Source: Rehmannia glutinosa (Eukaryota; Streptophyta; Magnoliopsida; Lamiales; Orobanchaceae). From it: 64,000 bases of DNA. This document shows, in pieces, positions 1 to 10,465 of the stretch. The stretch covers positions 1 through 64,000 of the forward strand of contig JABTTQ020000653.1 in NCBI GenBank assembly GCA_016081115.2, written 5' to 3'. The first letter of the stretch is position 1. The number at the start of each line of letters is the position of its first letter. A model generated the notes under the pieces. The model made no database searches and was not told where the DNA came from. It worked only from the letters and a program-made list of their open reading frames with translations. Position numbers and translations under genes: made by a program.

Positions 1-200
1 GAAATGTGCGGGGGGAACGGCTACGAAAGAAAGAGTGAAAATAAATTTGATGGCAAAAATGGGTGACCTTAGGAAAGCCACCACGTAATGGTTCGTTCAA
101 TGATACTCTGGTTTATAAGGGTACTTATTTATTCATCGATCGCTTCAACTCGAATTTGCCTAGTTCGCCTTTACTCGCTAAGGTGAGTTCGCGATGTATT
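1..200. other. Unassigned left edge
   Basis: No feature can be supported here. The stretch directly precedes a decayed plus-strand gypsy reverse transcriptase, so it may hold the protease or gag end of that element, but I found no DTG/DSG motif or zinc knuckle. The open frame that begins at 63 runs into the RT remnant and is not an independent gene. Confidence 0.3.
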
Positions 201-1600
201 TTACAAGATGCTGATGGATCGCCGCCTATTCGAGGGGATTGGAGCACGATTGATTCTTACCCTGGTGCGCATCACCGCCAACCGCCGCTATGTAACCTGC
301 TATACTGCTGCAGGAGAGACAAAAGTGGCTGGCAGCTAGCAGAAAGTTGATGAGTTTGCCAAGAAACTCATTCGGGAAAGTACGAGTTCCAGCGCGGTTC
401 CTGCATTTACTAGTTCCGGTTAAGATGGGTCTGGAGGATGTGTGTGGATTGACGGGCTATTAATAAATATCACTATCAAGCACCGCTATCCTGTATACCG
501 CTTTTGATGAGATATGTTATTGATGAGTTCCATGGTTCTGCAGATCTTCTCCAAAGATAGATTTGAGTAAATGTGGTACCATTTATCTTCGGACGCGAGG
601 GGATGAGGGAAAACGCGCCTTTTAAGACAAAGTATTGGGTTATATGAGTGGTTAGTCATGCTTTTGGGCTAACTAACGATTTAGCACGCTCATGAGACTC
701 AACTATTGCTGAGAGCTTATCGTAAGTACCGCCGGTTTACTTTGATGATGGTTTCTCATTTATAGTAAATCATTAAAATGCACACTTCGACTCATTTGAG
801 GGCCGCTCAGGAGGTATTGAGAAAAGAGAAGTTGTATGCAAAATGTCATGAAGTGCACATTTTGTTCGCAGTGTGCTTGGATATTTGGGGCTTGCATGTT
901 GAGTCGTAAGTGGAATTACAGGGGATGAGGAGAAGATTAAAGTTATCCAGGATCGGCCTAAACCCACATCGCGTCATGCATAGTTTTCATGGACTTGAGA
1001 GCTTTTAATATCAGAGGCTTCCAGGCGAGATTCTTTAAACATTTTCCATTTCCGTAGAGCACCATTGACTTGAAACTAATATTAAAAGAGTCATTATGCG
1101 TTTTTCAGCCAAGTAAGCCTTCCAAGACAAGGCAGCATTTGGAGTTGTTGAATAGAAAGGCTGCTACACATGCGCCTTTTCATAGTATTTCACGAATTTT
1201 ACCAAGGTCTTTGAGATCGAGTGTGATGCGTTGGTTGAATCAAGGCCGTACTAACGCAAGAGAGGGGCACTGCCGATCGCATTCTTCAAATGGGGTAAAA
1301 ATCGAAAGCGGGGCGGCCTTAATCATCCGAATACGTGACGCACAAGGAGTTGTATGCCGGTCCGGAAGCTTCTAAAACATGGCAGCGTTATTTGTGGCTA
1401 AAGGAGTTCATAATCTATACACCAACATCACGAAGTCCCTAAAGCGCAGCATCTTATGGCAGCAAAAGTTGAATAAATACATACCGCTGGCTCTAATCTA
1501 CCTACATTCATACATACATCATCCGGCACAAGCAAGATAAAACTACATAGCATGGTGACACTATTCGGTTAAAGGTACACTTTATCTCTAGACTTTGTGA
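200..1600 (+). pseudogene. Ty3/gypsy reverse transcriptase-RNase H, heavily decayed
   Basis: The polymerase part of a gypsy pol polyprotein, which copied element RNA into DNA. Reading across frames gives, in order: a PPIRG-type RT start near 210, the SSAVP segment near 390-420, an INITIKHRYP-like stretch near 460-490, FKTKYW near 620, the FGLTN motif at 661-675, the catalytic YFDD as TAC TTT GAT GAT at 738-749, and RNase H with FEIECDA near 1215 and a WQRYLW-like block near 1380. Stops and frameshifts interrupt almost every 30-60 codons, so it cannot be translated. The order RT then RNase H matches gypsy. The lineage cannot be fixed, though the wording of the motifs is chromovirus-like. It is among the most decayed elements in the window. 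Confidence 0.8.
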
Positions 1601-1960
1601 TGCCAAAATCCTGGGCTTGAACATATTAAAGAGTTACTTGCATGACCTCGATTTTTCTCTCGAAATGCTTATCATATGTAGAGGTGGCAGGAGTAAAATT
1701 TATGTATGATATTTTATTTTTTGGTGATAATGCAGATTCTGAAGTTTCTCTGTAGACTTACCAATGAGAATCAGTGGTAATTCATGACATTTTATGGCCG
1801 TGTTAAGAGTCTGCAGCATTTTCATTTGGCCATTAACCAGGCGAGATAATGGATGACAGAGGTGGTAGCGGCTGTGCGCCAACCCGGCCCAAAATCAGTG
1901 ATTGTAAGCGCCGCCTGCACCATTCACACATGGCACCCTTGGGCTGATATTTCATGTGAC
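1600..1960 (+). other. Gap between RNase H and integrase remnants
   Basis: This interval should hold the rest of RNase H and the integrase zinc-finger region of the same gypsy pol. I could not identify a convincing HHCC finger, so I treat it as decayed pol spacer. Confidence 0.35.
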
Positions 1961-3060
1961 TTCGCTTTTGTGTCTTTATAGAACCAAACAATAAGGGTCC
2001 TAATTTTTATATTTGTTGTCGAGATCGCTTTTCAAGATGACATACGCAGTTTTATTCCATGTCATAAAACTACACACGCTTTTGATTGCTTTATTTGTTT
2101 TAGAGAGGTTGTAAGAAGGCATGGTGTATGCCTAGGAACCACTGTGGTTCCATGGGGATCAGCCTAAGTTACTGGGAAGACTGCGGGGGAAATCGGGACT
2201 AAATTGTTATTTTCTACTACACACCACTTCAAACTGCATTTTACAACGGAAATATGAAGTTGAATAGAACTTTGTCCACATTGTTATGGCTATTATTATT
2301 AAAAACATTAAAACTCAAAAGAAGAGCCACCGTGACAGCAACAGTTTACTATAATCGTACGTACTTCGCATCGGCTACCATTTGAATTCTGCTTATGGTT
2401 TTAATCCGCTAACCCTTTGACACAATTTTTACCGTTTTCTCATATGTTAACTTAGATGGCCATAAGAAAGTTTCATTTTGTAAAATAAGATGAGAAAAAA
2501 AGTGCTCACCTAACGACTACTGTAGTAAAGATACCTGCATGTGCCAACAAGAATCGAAATAAGCCACGTATTGCTCGATTGGGTTTGGGTGCATATGCAG
2601 CCCAAACGTTTCCCGACACATAGGAAGTCCAAGCTGCAGCCGTGAGGGGATGGACCGTTTCGGGCGTTTGAGCGAATCACCATCATGCCTACAAGATAGA
2701 CTCACAAAAAGTAATTATGGTGTTGTTGAGCTTTTCAATGTTGTCGCATCTTTAACTCTTTTGATGCTGACTCGATTTGAGGACAAATCCTTCCTTTGTT
2801 ATGAGGTAATGACGAGAATCCACGATCGCAAGATACAAAGAATAAAGTGCTGTCCGATAACACTGCTCGAAAGTACAAGTTTAAGGATGCACTTAATGGG
2901 GCCGATTCAGCTGCATGTGCGAGGCCGAGAGGCGTGCCGCAGAGAAGAGGTTTGGGCGGTCACTGATCAAGGCCATCGATACATTACACGAGTCCACCGT
3001 ACTAAGCCGAGGCTAAACATGCCGAGAATACGAAATACTTCATGGTTCAAGACATTGTAA
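1960..3060 (+). pseudogene. Ty3/gypsy integrase and pol C-terminus, decayed
   Basis: Remnant of the enzyme that inserts element cDNA into the chromosome. Across frames I read an FSKM-like integrase core segment near 2030, a RRHGV segment near 2110, GTKLLFSTT-like sequence near 2195-2225, AYNRT near 2350, a YGFNPLTP-like block near 2395-2415, the VWVHM block near 2585, the RKSKLQP segment near 2625, a GDGPF turn near 2650 and the FNV(A)-SLTLL segment near 2735. After 2900 the basic RARAKR-like tail typical of plant gypsy pol C-termini can be seen. It continues the RT remnant to the left in the same orientation, so the two are one element. Frameshifts and stops are frequent and no catalytic triad is complete. 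Confidence 0.78.
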
Positions 3061-3780
3061 TCTAGTCTCATTAGTGTCTTCTTGTAATTCAATTATCTTA
3101 GTTAGTTGTAATTTTCAATTATTTTGGAGTTGTTTTGATGTTTGGAGGCCGAGAAAACCTTTGTACGCTGCTTGTGTTGTTATTTCTTGGAAGTTCCTGA
3201 CGAAGAGATGTCGAACAGGGAAAGATGCGCAGGCGGTCAGTGCCCGCTGCGTTTACCGAGCACACGCGCTGCAGTTGGCGTATCAGGTAACACGGCCAGA
3301 ACAGAGAAGATTTACGCATTTGCCGAAGTGAGAATACGTGTTCGCTTTCGCGTTTCCGACACGCTGTATCGCGGACGGTTACGGCTGCTTTTCACGCTTA
3401 GTTTCTTTGAGTTTCTTTCGCTTATGCTTGCTTCAGGCAGAGGATTGGTGGCTCGATCCCTATAAGGGTGAACACTTATCGCTTTTGCTATCAATCAACA
3501 CACCAATATTTTACTCTAAAATGAGTGTTTTCTAAGTGTTTCAAGATTTGTGTTCTTGTTGCAATTACTTTTAATTTATCGCAATAATCCATAATTTCTT
3601 ACGCGCGCTCAAGATACCGAGGTTCTTGCTTTATGCCAACTAATGAGGTTTCACCAATTTAACCAAACTATAAAGATCTTCGTTAACAACATATTGTTGC
3701 TCGGTCGTATTTAATAATTGTTGTCATGTTCATCAAAAAAGAGAAGATATTTATGCAATCTGAGATACACAAGAGAAATC
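3060..3780 (+). repeat. Probable 3' LTR or UTR remnant of the left gypsy element
   Basis: Non-coding sequence directly downstream of the decayed gypsy pol. Its composition and its position suggest the 3' UTR and LTR of that element. I could not place TG/CA ends or find a second LTR copy in the window. Short open frames here lack family motifs. Confidence 0.35.
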
Positions 3781-4578
3781 AAGCAAAGCAAAGCAAAATC
3801 TCTCTAATTCTATACTACCGGTTTAAATTGGTAAGGGAAATTGGTCCAACATATTCGCGAAGGAAAGACAACTTCATTTGTTGAAGAGGAAAAACTTTGT
3901 TTCAAAGAACAAGTGGGTCTACTCTCCAAGTTAAGCGAGAGTAGGGGTGTTCCCGTGATTGTGAATCAAAGAGATTTTAAACTTTATGGTCGAACAATCT
4001 GAGTTTGAAGAGTCACAAAGGTGACAAATCATTTTGTGAAGCAGTTTGAGTCCTGTGATAAATCCAGCCCGCAGATCAAAGCTTCGTTTCCGGATCGTAA
4101 CCATTTTGTGACACAAAAGTCAAAGTTACATTGCTGCATTCTCCAGGACGGTGAGTGATTGGGGATAATTGTTCCCATCTCAAACCAATTATAAATTGTT
4201 GTGCTCTTTACACTCATCATACTTCTTCGTACATTATTGGTTATGTTTGTTAATTTCCGGCGGCTTAAATCGATAATAATCTTTGTTCTTAAACACGTTG
4301 TTGAAACCATATTCAATACTAAGGGTGAAAGTTCTCTCACTGCTAAAACTAAGTCAAATCGATTATTTAAAGAAAGGTCTTAATCAATCGAGTTATACTA
4401 TCAATAAAGTTTCATTGAGTTTGGTTGAGCGCTAATTAAAGTAAACCTAAGCTATCCCCACTAAGGACCCACCACTTGAGTCTATTTCCAATTTATAAAA
4501 AGGATTAAAATCGAAAAGTCGTGAAGTTTATTCAATCCTCCCTTTCTGCACTTTATATAGTCCCACCTGAGACTCACA
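3780..4578 (+). repeat. Sirevirus LTR, decayed, plus orientation (5' part missing)
   Basis: About 800 bp homologous to the right half of the Sirevirus LTR at 31,558-33,038. Shared segments include GAAGGAAAGACAAC near 3860 (32,313 in the other copy), GGGTCTAC near 3915, the ATTCTCCAGG region near 4140 and the AAATCGAAAAGT segment near 4508 followed by the end of the LTR. The likely LTR end is the CACA at 4578. The first half of the LTR is not recognisable. The gag remnant that follows makes this a 5' LTR rather than a solo LTR. Confidence 0.7.
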
Positions 4579-4592
4579 TGGTAATGCAGCCA
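4579..4592 (+). promoter_or_regulatory. Degenerate primer-binding site
   Basis: TGGTAATGCAGCC directly follows the LTR end. It resembles the iMet-tRNA primer site TGGTATCAGAGC of the intact Sireviruses at 29,098 and 54,952 with several changes. The position fits, the match is weak. Confidence 0.4.
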
Positions 4593-4819
4593 AGTAAATT
4601 TATCGAGCTTTCTGTGACTAGTTAATGAACTAGATCTCATTCTTTTTCAAAACAAACAACATTTTTTAGTTTTTAAAGCTTTTCTTTTAAAGTAAGTTAT
4701 TATCATGTAAATGTAAAATCTAACTCGCATTCCCATGTTTGTTGAAGAATTTGATGACTGAACATGCAATAGTACAAAGTACACCGTCAGCCTTACATGA
4801 TAAAATGTGGTTCGCCACT

Positions 4820-5640
4820 GAGATGGGCCGCTATAAATAATGAAGGTGAACACAAACCGCTAGAGCTCCCCGCTTCAAGCCGCCAACATGCACTGTAGGC
4901 CGTTGCGTACCTTGCGCTGTGGCGATGTGTCGCTATACCTAGACCGCTATGGTAAAAGCCACGATATGAGTGGACCAACGAGGATAGAAAGAGATATAAC
5001 TTGGAAAAAATGTGCACAGACATTCCTGATAAAACCTCGATAGAGTTTCATGTTCAACAAAGTGAAACTTCGTTGAACGACAAAGAACATGAGAAACTTC
5101 TTTAATTCTGTAAGTTAAGCTTATCAAATTAAAGAGGAATAAATTAATCACATCGCACAAAAGTTTGAAAATTTTAAAATGCTTGGTGAAAGTATGGATC
5201 ACCGGATGTTAGATTCACAAAGATAACAATGAGCTCTCACTAGGCAAGGAATATACACAGTATGAATGTGATAATTTCGTGTCACTCCCTACCTTATGAG
5301 TGAGATGAAGGTGATGGCTTTCTGCATACTAATGGACCTTATAATATGATCCAAACCATGAGCTGCTTCCTCTCGACCTTAAAGCTTATGAATTCGAGCT
5401 TGAAAAGAAAAGCGAGCAAAAAGAGGCAGCTGGAATAAGATAGCTACACTATGGCCGGAGAGTCCAAAAGAGCCAATCTTAAAGGCTTTATTGACCAGTG
5501 AAGATATTACCTTATGGTAAAGAGATTCAACAAGTTCTTCAATAAGAACTACAAAAGAAACAAGGGTGAATCATCCAGAGACACTCAACACCTTCCAGCA
5601 AGGAAAAAGATGTTCACTAGATAAACAGCTGGGTCTGAGA
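4820..5640 (+). pseudogene. Sirevirus gag, decayed, plus strand
   Basis: Remnant of the capsid protein of a Sirevirus in the orientation opposite to E1-E3. Across frames it follows the E1/E3 gag: a KVNT start near 4842, a WTN(D/E)DRKRYNL-like region near 4972-5000, a KFENFKML-like block at about 5163-5190, LKAYEFEL at about 5380-5405, the KRFNKFF-like basic region near 5520-5545, and a HSTPSSK-like stretch near 5583. Frameshifts and stops are scattered throughout. The zinc knuckle and all of pol are missing; sequence identity to the family ends near 5640. Confidence 0.72.
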
Positions 5641-6480
5641 TTGATTTAGCCAAACCCTGACCTCCGCCTGCCGAAGGAAATATCGATTCGGACTCGCCGC
5701 TCGCTCAGGGCCCGCCCGCCTCGCCATTGGATTCATGACCCGGCGGGTCCAACCCGCGCCGTAATCAAATTAAGCCCTTCGGCAATTTATTTAGCTTTGC
5801 GTCGATACGCATTTGCACACTAATCCAATAGTGCTTTCCGCTCATTTGACAAATGTTCCAATTTTATATAATCCCTCCCTCCCCGCACTTAAATCACACA
5901 ATAACCCCAATGAGTAAAAATAAAAAAGAGAAGGAAAAATACGCCCCCGAAAATGCGAAATTGATAAGTGGTGCCATAATCACATCCGCCTACAAGTCTA
6001 CAAAAACCATATGGAAAAGAAAACACAAAACCAAAATGGAAAAACTCGAACATCAAAAATAGAGAACATGCAAACATACACACACGAATTTAATACACAC
6101 AAAAAGAAAGAAAAGAGAAACAAAAAACACGGCAATGTCATCATCGGCCAAGGCATGAGGCAGGCGGTGAGAAAGACATGCCGCCTAATTTTGTTCAATG
6201 TTTTGACTCAAGTGTCAATGGACTTGACCATACATTCATGTATCACATAAGTCAATGTTTGTTCTCGTGGCGTACAGCATCACAAGACTGGTACATAAGT
6301 CAATGTCACCTGTTTGTTTTTTTATTTCAATATTTATTTAATCACTATTATATATATATTTATACAAAGAAAAATTCAATCAAACCATTAGATACAATTA
6401 GTCGAGAAAATAAAAAAGAAAAGAAAAATAAAAAGGAAAAAACTTGGCTGCTTCCCAAAGTGCTTATTTAATGTCGTTAG
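5640..6480. other. Unassigned: GC-rich stretch then A-rich stretch
   Basis: A GC-rich block (about 5670-5770) is followed by AT-rich sequence with a TATA-like TTTTATATAA near 5860 and a long purine-rich A-tract region (about 5910-6130 and 6400-6440). Open frames here are low-complexity Lys/Asn runs on one strand and Phe/Leu runs on the other. I see no protein family and no repeat copy elsewhere in the window. Confidence 0.3.
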
Positions 6481-7490
6481 CTTGACGATACCTACAGAGA
6501 AAGTCACAATGGTCATCGAAAGAAGACTTTCTATCACCACCTTAGAATTTTTATTCGCCGGCTTGCACTTAATCATATTGTCTTTCCCGCCACATGACAT
6601 CTTTCACGGTACTCGGAGAGTCAATAATAAAATTATCATTCAAGACACTTGTAGGATTACGAGCCATATCAAAAATTGAAAACATTACGCTTTTCTCTAA
6701 AGACATTCAAAGCGCAATATTTCTTTCATCTCATTTTTGCCTTTATTTCAATTGTCATGATTATTATTGTTGCATGATGATGTTTATGATTGTTTTTCTT
6801 CCTTCAATTGAGATTATGATCCCAACCCCAAGCATGAACTAATTTTCTTGTTCTAGAATTATGATGATTTGATTCAAACAAACAAGCACTTAAAGATTGA
6901 CTTCAATTGATTTGCTTTTCAATAAATGTTTTTACTTGATGATTAATCGTGGTGGCAAGCTTTTGATTGTTTTGAAGGAATGATTGAGATTAAGTGAAGA
7001 TATTATTCCCGGACTAAATTTATTTAGTGGGGATAGATACGAATCTTAAATGACATTCAACATGGCTTTATGAAAATAGAAAATTATGTGGGGGATAGTC
7101 CTAACTGTGAATACGTGAGTTATCGATCCAGCCCAGCTTTTACCTATTTGTTATATTTGTTAACCACTTGATTAATTAGTTAATATTCTCGCATGCAAAT
7201 TTGATGCGATGATTCCAAATCTTAGACTTTCATTCTATATCGCTTTTTTCTTCGCTTAATTGTAGTTGAGTTTAATTGGTCTTTTTACTTGTTTTTCTTT
7301 AGTTAATTAAAAATCACCAATTTGATTTAGTATTTAGATTTATTTTCTATTTATTATAATACATAATAATTATTTGTGCTAAATCTTCCTCGAGAGAGAC
7401 GACTTGTGGTTAACTTGTTACCATATAATTAATCTCGTACTCTTTGCGAGCATCGCTAGATTAATTTAGGTATTTAACGGCGAACAACAT
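6480..7490. repeat. AT-rich, possible LTR or 5' UTR fragment of an unidentified retroelement
   Basis: Long non-coding AT-rich sequence. The segment 7380-7490 (CTTCCTCGAGAGAGACGACTTGTGGTT and after) resembles the end region of many plant LTRs, and it stops abruptly where Sirevirus pol sequence starts at about 7490. No second copy, PBS or PPT was found, so the identity is a suggestion only. Confidence 0.28.
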
Positions 7491-7672
7491 ACACCTACAA
7501 ATAAAGGTGATGTCTGCCCATCGGCATTAAATAGAGCAAAGATCCAACGGGAGCTCTATATCTGTTTGGTCAATAGCTTTGCCCTTCGCATCCATATCCA
7601 TCTCGTCAAGTATTCATGGGAATCTTTACATATGATTTCTCTTCCATACAAATTCTTCATTAAATTTAGCAA
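7490..7672 (-). pseudogene. Sirevirus RT/RNase H junction fragment
   Basis: About 180 bp matching the end of RT and the start of RNase H of E1-E3 (compare 24,215-24,395 and 49,930-50,110). On the minus strand it covers the KKF-like end of RT, the KIPMNT-like block, the MDMDA(K)GK segment and the GSLLYL-like start of RNase H, with frameshifts. It sits to the left of a 3'-ORF fragment, the reverse of the order in intact elements, so it is from a different insertion or was rearranged. Confidence 0.7.
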
Positions 7673-7689
7673 ACTTCGCTAATTTCAGC

Positions 7690-8480
7690 TTCTTGCCATA
7701 TTGGTTTTGGGATACACTGCCGCTTTTATTAACAATTGGAGAGAAAATCGGAGTTTGATCTTTCTAGAAGCTATGGGGCAGGTTTGGTCTTTGCCGGGTC
7801 TTTGCTGTGGTAGGAGTAATTTCGGCGATTAGGAAGCTGTTCTTTTCTTTCGAAACAAAGCTTAGGAGATGGGGATTTCACGACGCACTATGTCCATAGG
7901 GGATGAGGATCGATTCTCCTCACTCTGTAGCCAACTTCTTCAGACGTGGGCTTGGCATTTGGGAAACATAGATGTTTGCCTCGAACATCTTCTTGTTAAC
8001 GTTAAAGGGTTTCCCATTAGGAGAGGAATACCTTTACCTCCAACACGGGCCTAAGATCGTGCATTATAACCAGTGAGCCGCTAAACATTCCATCTTCACC
8101 TACGGACATGTTGACAATTAAAGACATTCGCACAAACTTGCCAAAAACAAACTCGCCCAAGATTAACATTCTTCTCCTTCATTATCGTTGCCATCACTAT
8201 CAACTTAGTCCGAGAAAGCCGATTGAAAGATCCAAATTTCATATCGACACACTTAGCCACCACATCCCTTAACTTGTGGTAGTCTTCTTTATTAGCGACT
8301 TAAATGCGAGTGCAGTTGGGCTTCGCGAGAAGCCCTTCCTGTTTAGTTATCTCTTGCGCAAAGGCAGCAGCCAAATCAACATTCTTCTCGATTGATCTCC
8401 TTCCGACGAAGAAGGGAGATAATGGGTTAGCGATTAAGTCCGCATCACCAAAAAGGTTTATAATCAAGTCCTAATTTTGA
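7690..8480 (-). pseudogene. Fragment of the Sirevirus-type 3' ORF (N-terminal domain)
   Basis: Decayed copy of the N-terminal domain of the extra ORF found downstream of pol in E1-E3. Minus-strand reading gives NVDLAAA near 8375, then KEDYHKL, VAKCVDMKFGSFN and RLSRTKLIV at about 8180-8300, closely matching 22,590-22,790 and 44,290-44,480. Left of 8000 the frame continues as a HVN/MF-type segment and then decays. The function is unknown. It is joined on its right to gag of another copia family, so the pol that should separate them is absent. Confidence 0.72.
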
Positions 8481-8499
8481 TTGCTCACTCCTTTGTACA

Positions 8500-9718
8500 T
8501 CAAGAATTTTTGTGAGTTTATCGGTACTCAAGTTGAACATTGTACATTTTTTTCAAACTTTCAATTTCTTTAGTGAGCAATTGTTTTTCGGAATCAAGAC
8601 TTTTGACTTTAGCAAGAGTAATTGAATGAGCATGGTCAAGTGATTCGTAAGAAGTAAATAACTTCTCTTTTTCTAATTTTAACTCTTTAAAGTCCTTTTT
8701 CAAATTTTTATATTTACAAATCATGTCTCTAAACTCATTTTGTAAATCATCATAATCACATTGTAATTCATCAATTAAAAGACGAAGAAGAAGTGTTAGA
8801 ATGTACCTTATTGTTCGCATCGCTATGGCCATGAGACAATGTTCGGTTTCTTTCTTCATCATCGGATGTAAAGGAGTTCATCCCATGTTTGACATCCGCA
8901 TTTAATGCCTTTTTGCTGGAAAGAAATTCTTTTTCTTTTGCTCCTCCTCCACCATTTCGGCAGCAATCGGCGATAAAGTGCCCGGGATTTCCCACATTTA
9001 AAACGAATTGTCTCTTGCCTTTCTTGCCTTCTTTGAGATATACTTCATAAATGAGAAGATTTCCAATAAGCTCACAAACTTGAGAGTTTCAAATTTTTAG
9101 CTTCCATAATCGCCACACTGTTTCCGGACCAAGAACCGGAAGAGCATTTAAGACTTTTGTTACCTTGTCTTCTTTGGAGATGACTTTCCTGTGTGCCGAA
9201 GAGGATTGATTGATGTTGTCAAGCCTTTCCACCATTTTGAGATGCTTTCTCCTTCGAACATAATGAAGTTTTAGAAGTCTTTAACAATCGTGGTTCTTCT
9301 AGCTTTTTGACCTTCTTAGTTCCTTCATATATAGTTCCGAGTTTTCCCATATTTCATGAGTGGACCTTATTCCTCGAATTATATTATACTGGTGAGGGTA
9401 GAGAGCAATGTAAAATATTTAAAACTTTACAATTGAGAAGGACTTGTCATTTTCATCGAACTCATTGAAGCTTTTGAGAACCGATGTGCCATCCTCCAAT
9501 TTCATTGTTGGTTGGGCAACTACTTCGATGACCGCATTCCAAATATCAAATCCACAACCTTATAGGGCATTCCATCCGATCCTTCCAAAAGGCGTAGTTA
9601 TTGGCATCAAAGAGTGGTGGCTTGTTGGTGGAGGCGTCGGTTGTGAGGTAGCTTTGTTCAGTCAGACATAGATCTCCTCTTTACTTGCAAAGATAAAACG
9701 AGCTTGCCAAAACGTTTG
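8500..9718 (-). pseudogene. Ty1/copia gag of a second family
   Basis: Capsid/nucleocapsid polyprotein of a copia element distinct from the Sireviruses. From its start near 9675 (MTEQS-like) it shows a copia gag opening with a FD-N-Y-FWKDRM-like pattern near 9590-9620, a KSF-NEFDEN segment near 9440-9480, decayed helical capsid sequence, a zinc-knuckle second half GNPGHFIADC at 8950-8992, a SDDEERN region near 8850 and a coiled-coil linker of alternating K/E/L heptads at 8518-8760. The first Cys pair of the knuckle is disrupted. Frames change several times. Its position directly left of the PBS at 9719 and the LTR at 9733 supports the call. Confidence 0.72.
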
Positions 9719-9730
9719 GCTCTACTACCA
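9719..9730 (-). promoter_or_regulatory. Primer-binding site (iMet-like)
   Basis: Minus-strand TGGTAGTAGAGC, two mismatches from the initiator-Met complement TGGTATCAGAGC, two bases from the LTR edge at 9733. It would prime minus-strand cDNA synthesis of the element whose gag lies to the left. Confidence 0.7.
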
Positions 9731-9732
9731 CT

Positions 9733-10465
9733 TGTTAGTCCAAGAGCTACAAAAACCACAGAGAATGAGTGAATAGGTTTTTCCAATTTTAAGATTTACG
9801 CCTCATTTTTGATTATGGAGATGGTGAATAGGTAGACGTGTAAAAATTAAATCAACACACAATGATTTAGAGAGCTTCAACCCACATGGGCCTATGTGCT
9901 CTACCACCCGATATGTCCGAATGGATTTTGAAAAAGAAAAAAGTTTATTAATAGATACCAAACTATTACAACCTTCACCTTGAAGAGTACCACACTCTTC
10001 TTACAACACCATCTATGAAGATCACCAAAATCTTCTTACAACAATGAAGAGCACCAAACTCTTCAACACCTAGATAATCAACCAAGTATATTCTTACCAC
10101 AAGAACACTTAACAAGTATGTCTTGTTTTGGATGATTTTAACAACTCAAAAGATGAATACAACTTTGCAAGTGCAAGTGTAATCATGAAAGAAAGTCTAT
10201 CAATCAAGCTATAAACGTGATGTGCTAGGTTTAATACAACAAGAATGTGAAAATGAAGACTTAGAGAAAATTTGCTGATTTATTGTTTTAGCTTTGTAGA
10301 TTGAAGTGTTGTGTTTGATCCTTAAAATTCTTCATCTATTTATAGGAGAGCTTCAAGATTGGATCTCCAACATAGGCTCCTACGTCTTTACTTTTGTCTA
10401 CAAAAGAAGGATCAAAAGATCTACAAAAATGGTTAAGAAATGATAAAGCAAATCTAACCGATAAG
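9733..10465 (-). repeat. Copia LTR, 3' portion (U3/R/U5 side facing gag)
   Basis: Left part of a minus-oriented LTR. Its plus-strand edge TGTTAGTCC is the LTR terminus ...GACTAACA beside the PBS. It holds a TATA box at 10,336-10,344 and several short repeats of the type GAAGAGCACCA near 9985-10,060. The LTR is interrupted at about 10,465 by an Athila-like LTR and appears to resume near 12,008. The family differs from the 1.57-kb Sirevirus LTR. Confidence 0.6.
10336..10344 (-). promoter_or_regulatory. LTR TATA box
   Basis: Minus-strand TATAAATAG in the copia LTR, in the U3/R region upstream of the PBS at 9719. It fits the LTR promoter of that element. Confidence 0.5.

Noticed and set aside
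63..350. A 95-codon open frame at the left edge as a host gene
   Set aside because: Its second half aligns with the start of a gypsy RT (PPIRG-like region) and runs out of frame; it is part of a pol remnant.
5670..5870. GC-rich block with a TATA-like site as promoter of a host gene
   Set aside because: No coding sequence follows on either strand; downstream open frames are low-complexity.
5853..6250. Overlapping Lys/Asn-rich open frames
   Set aside because: They arise from A-rich sequence and have no codon bias or motif.
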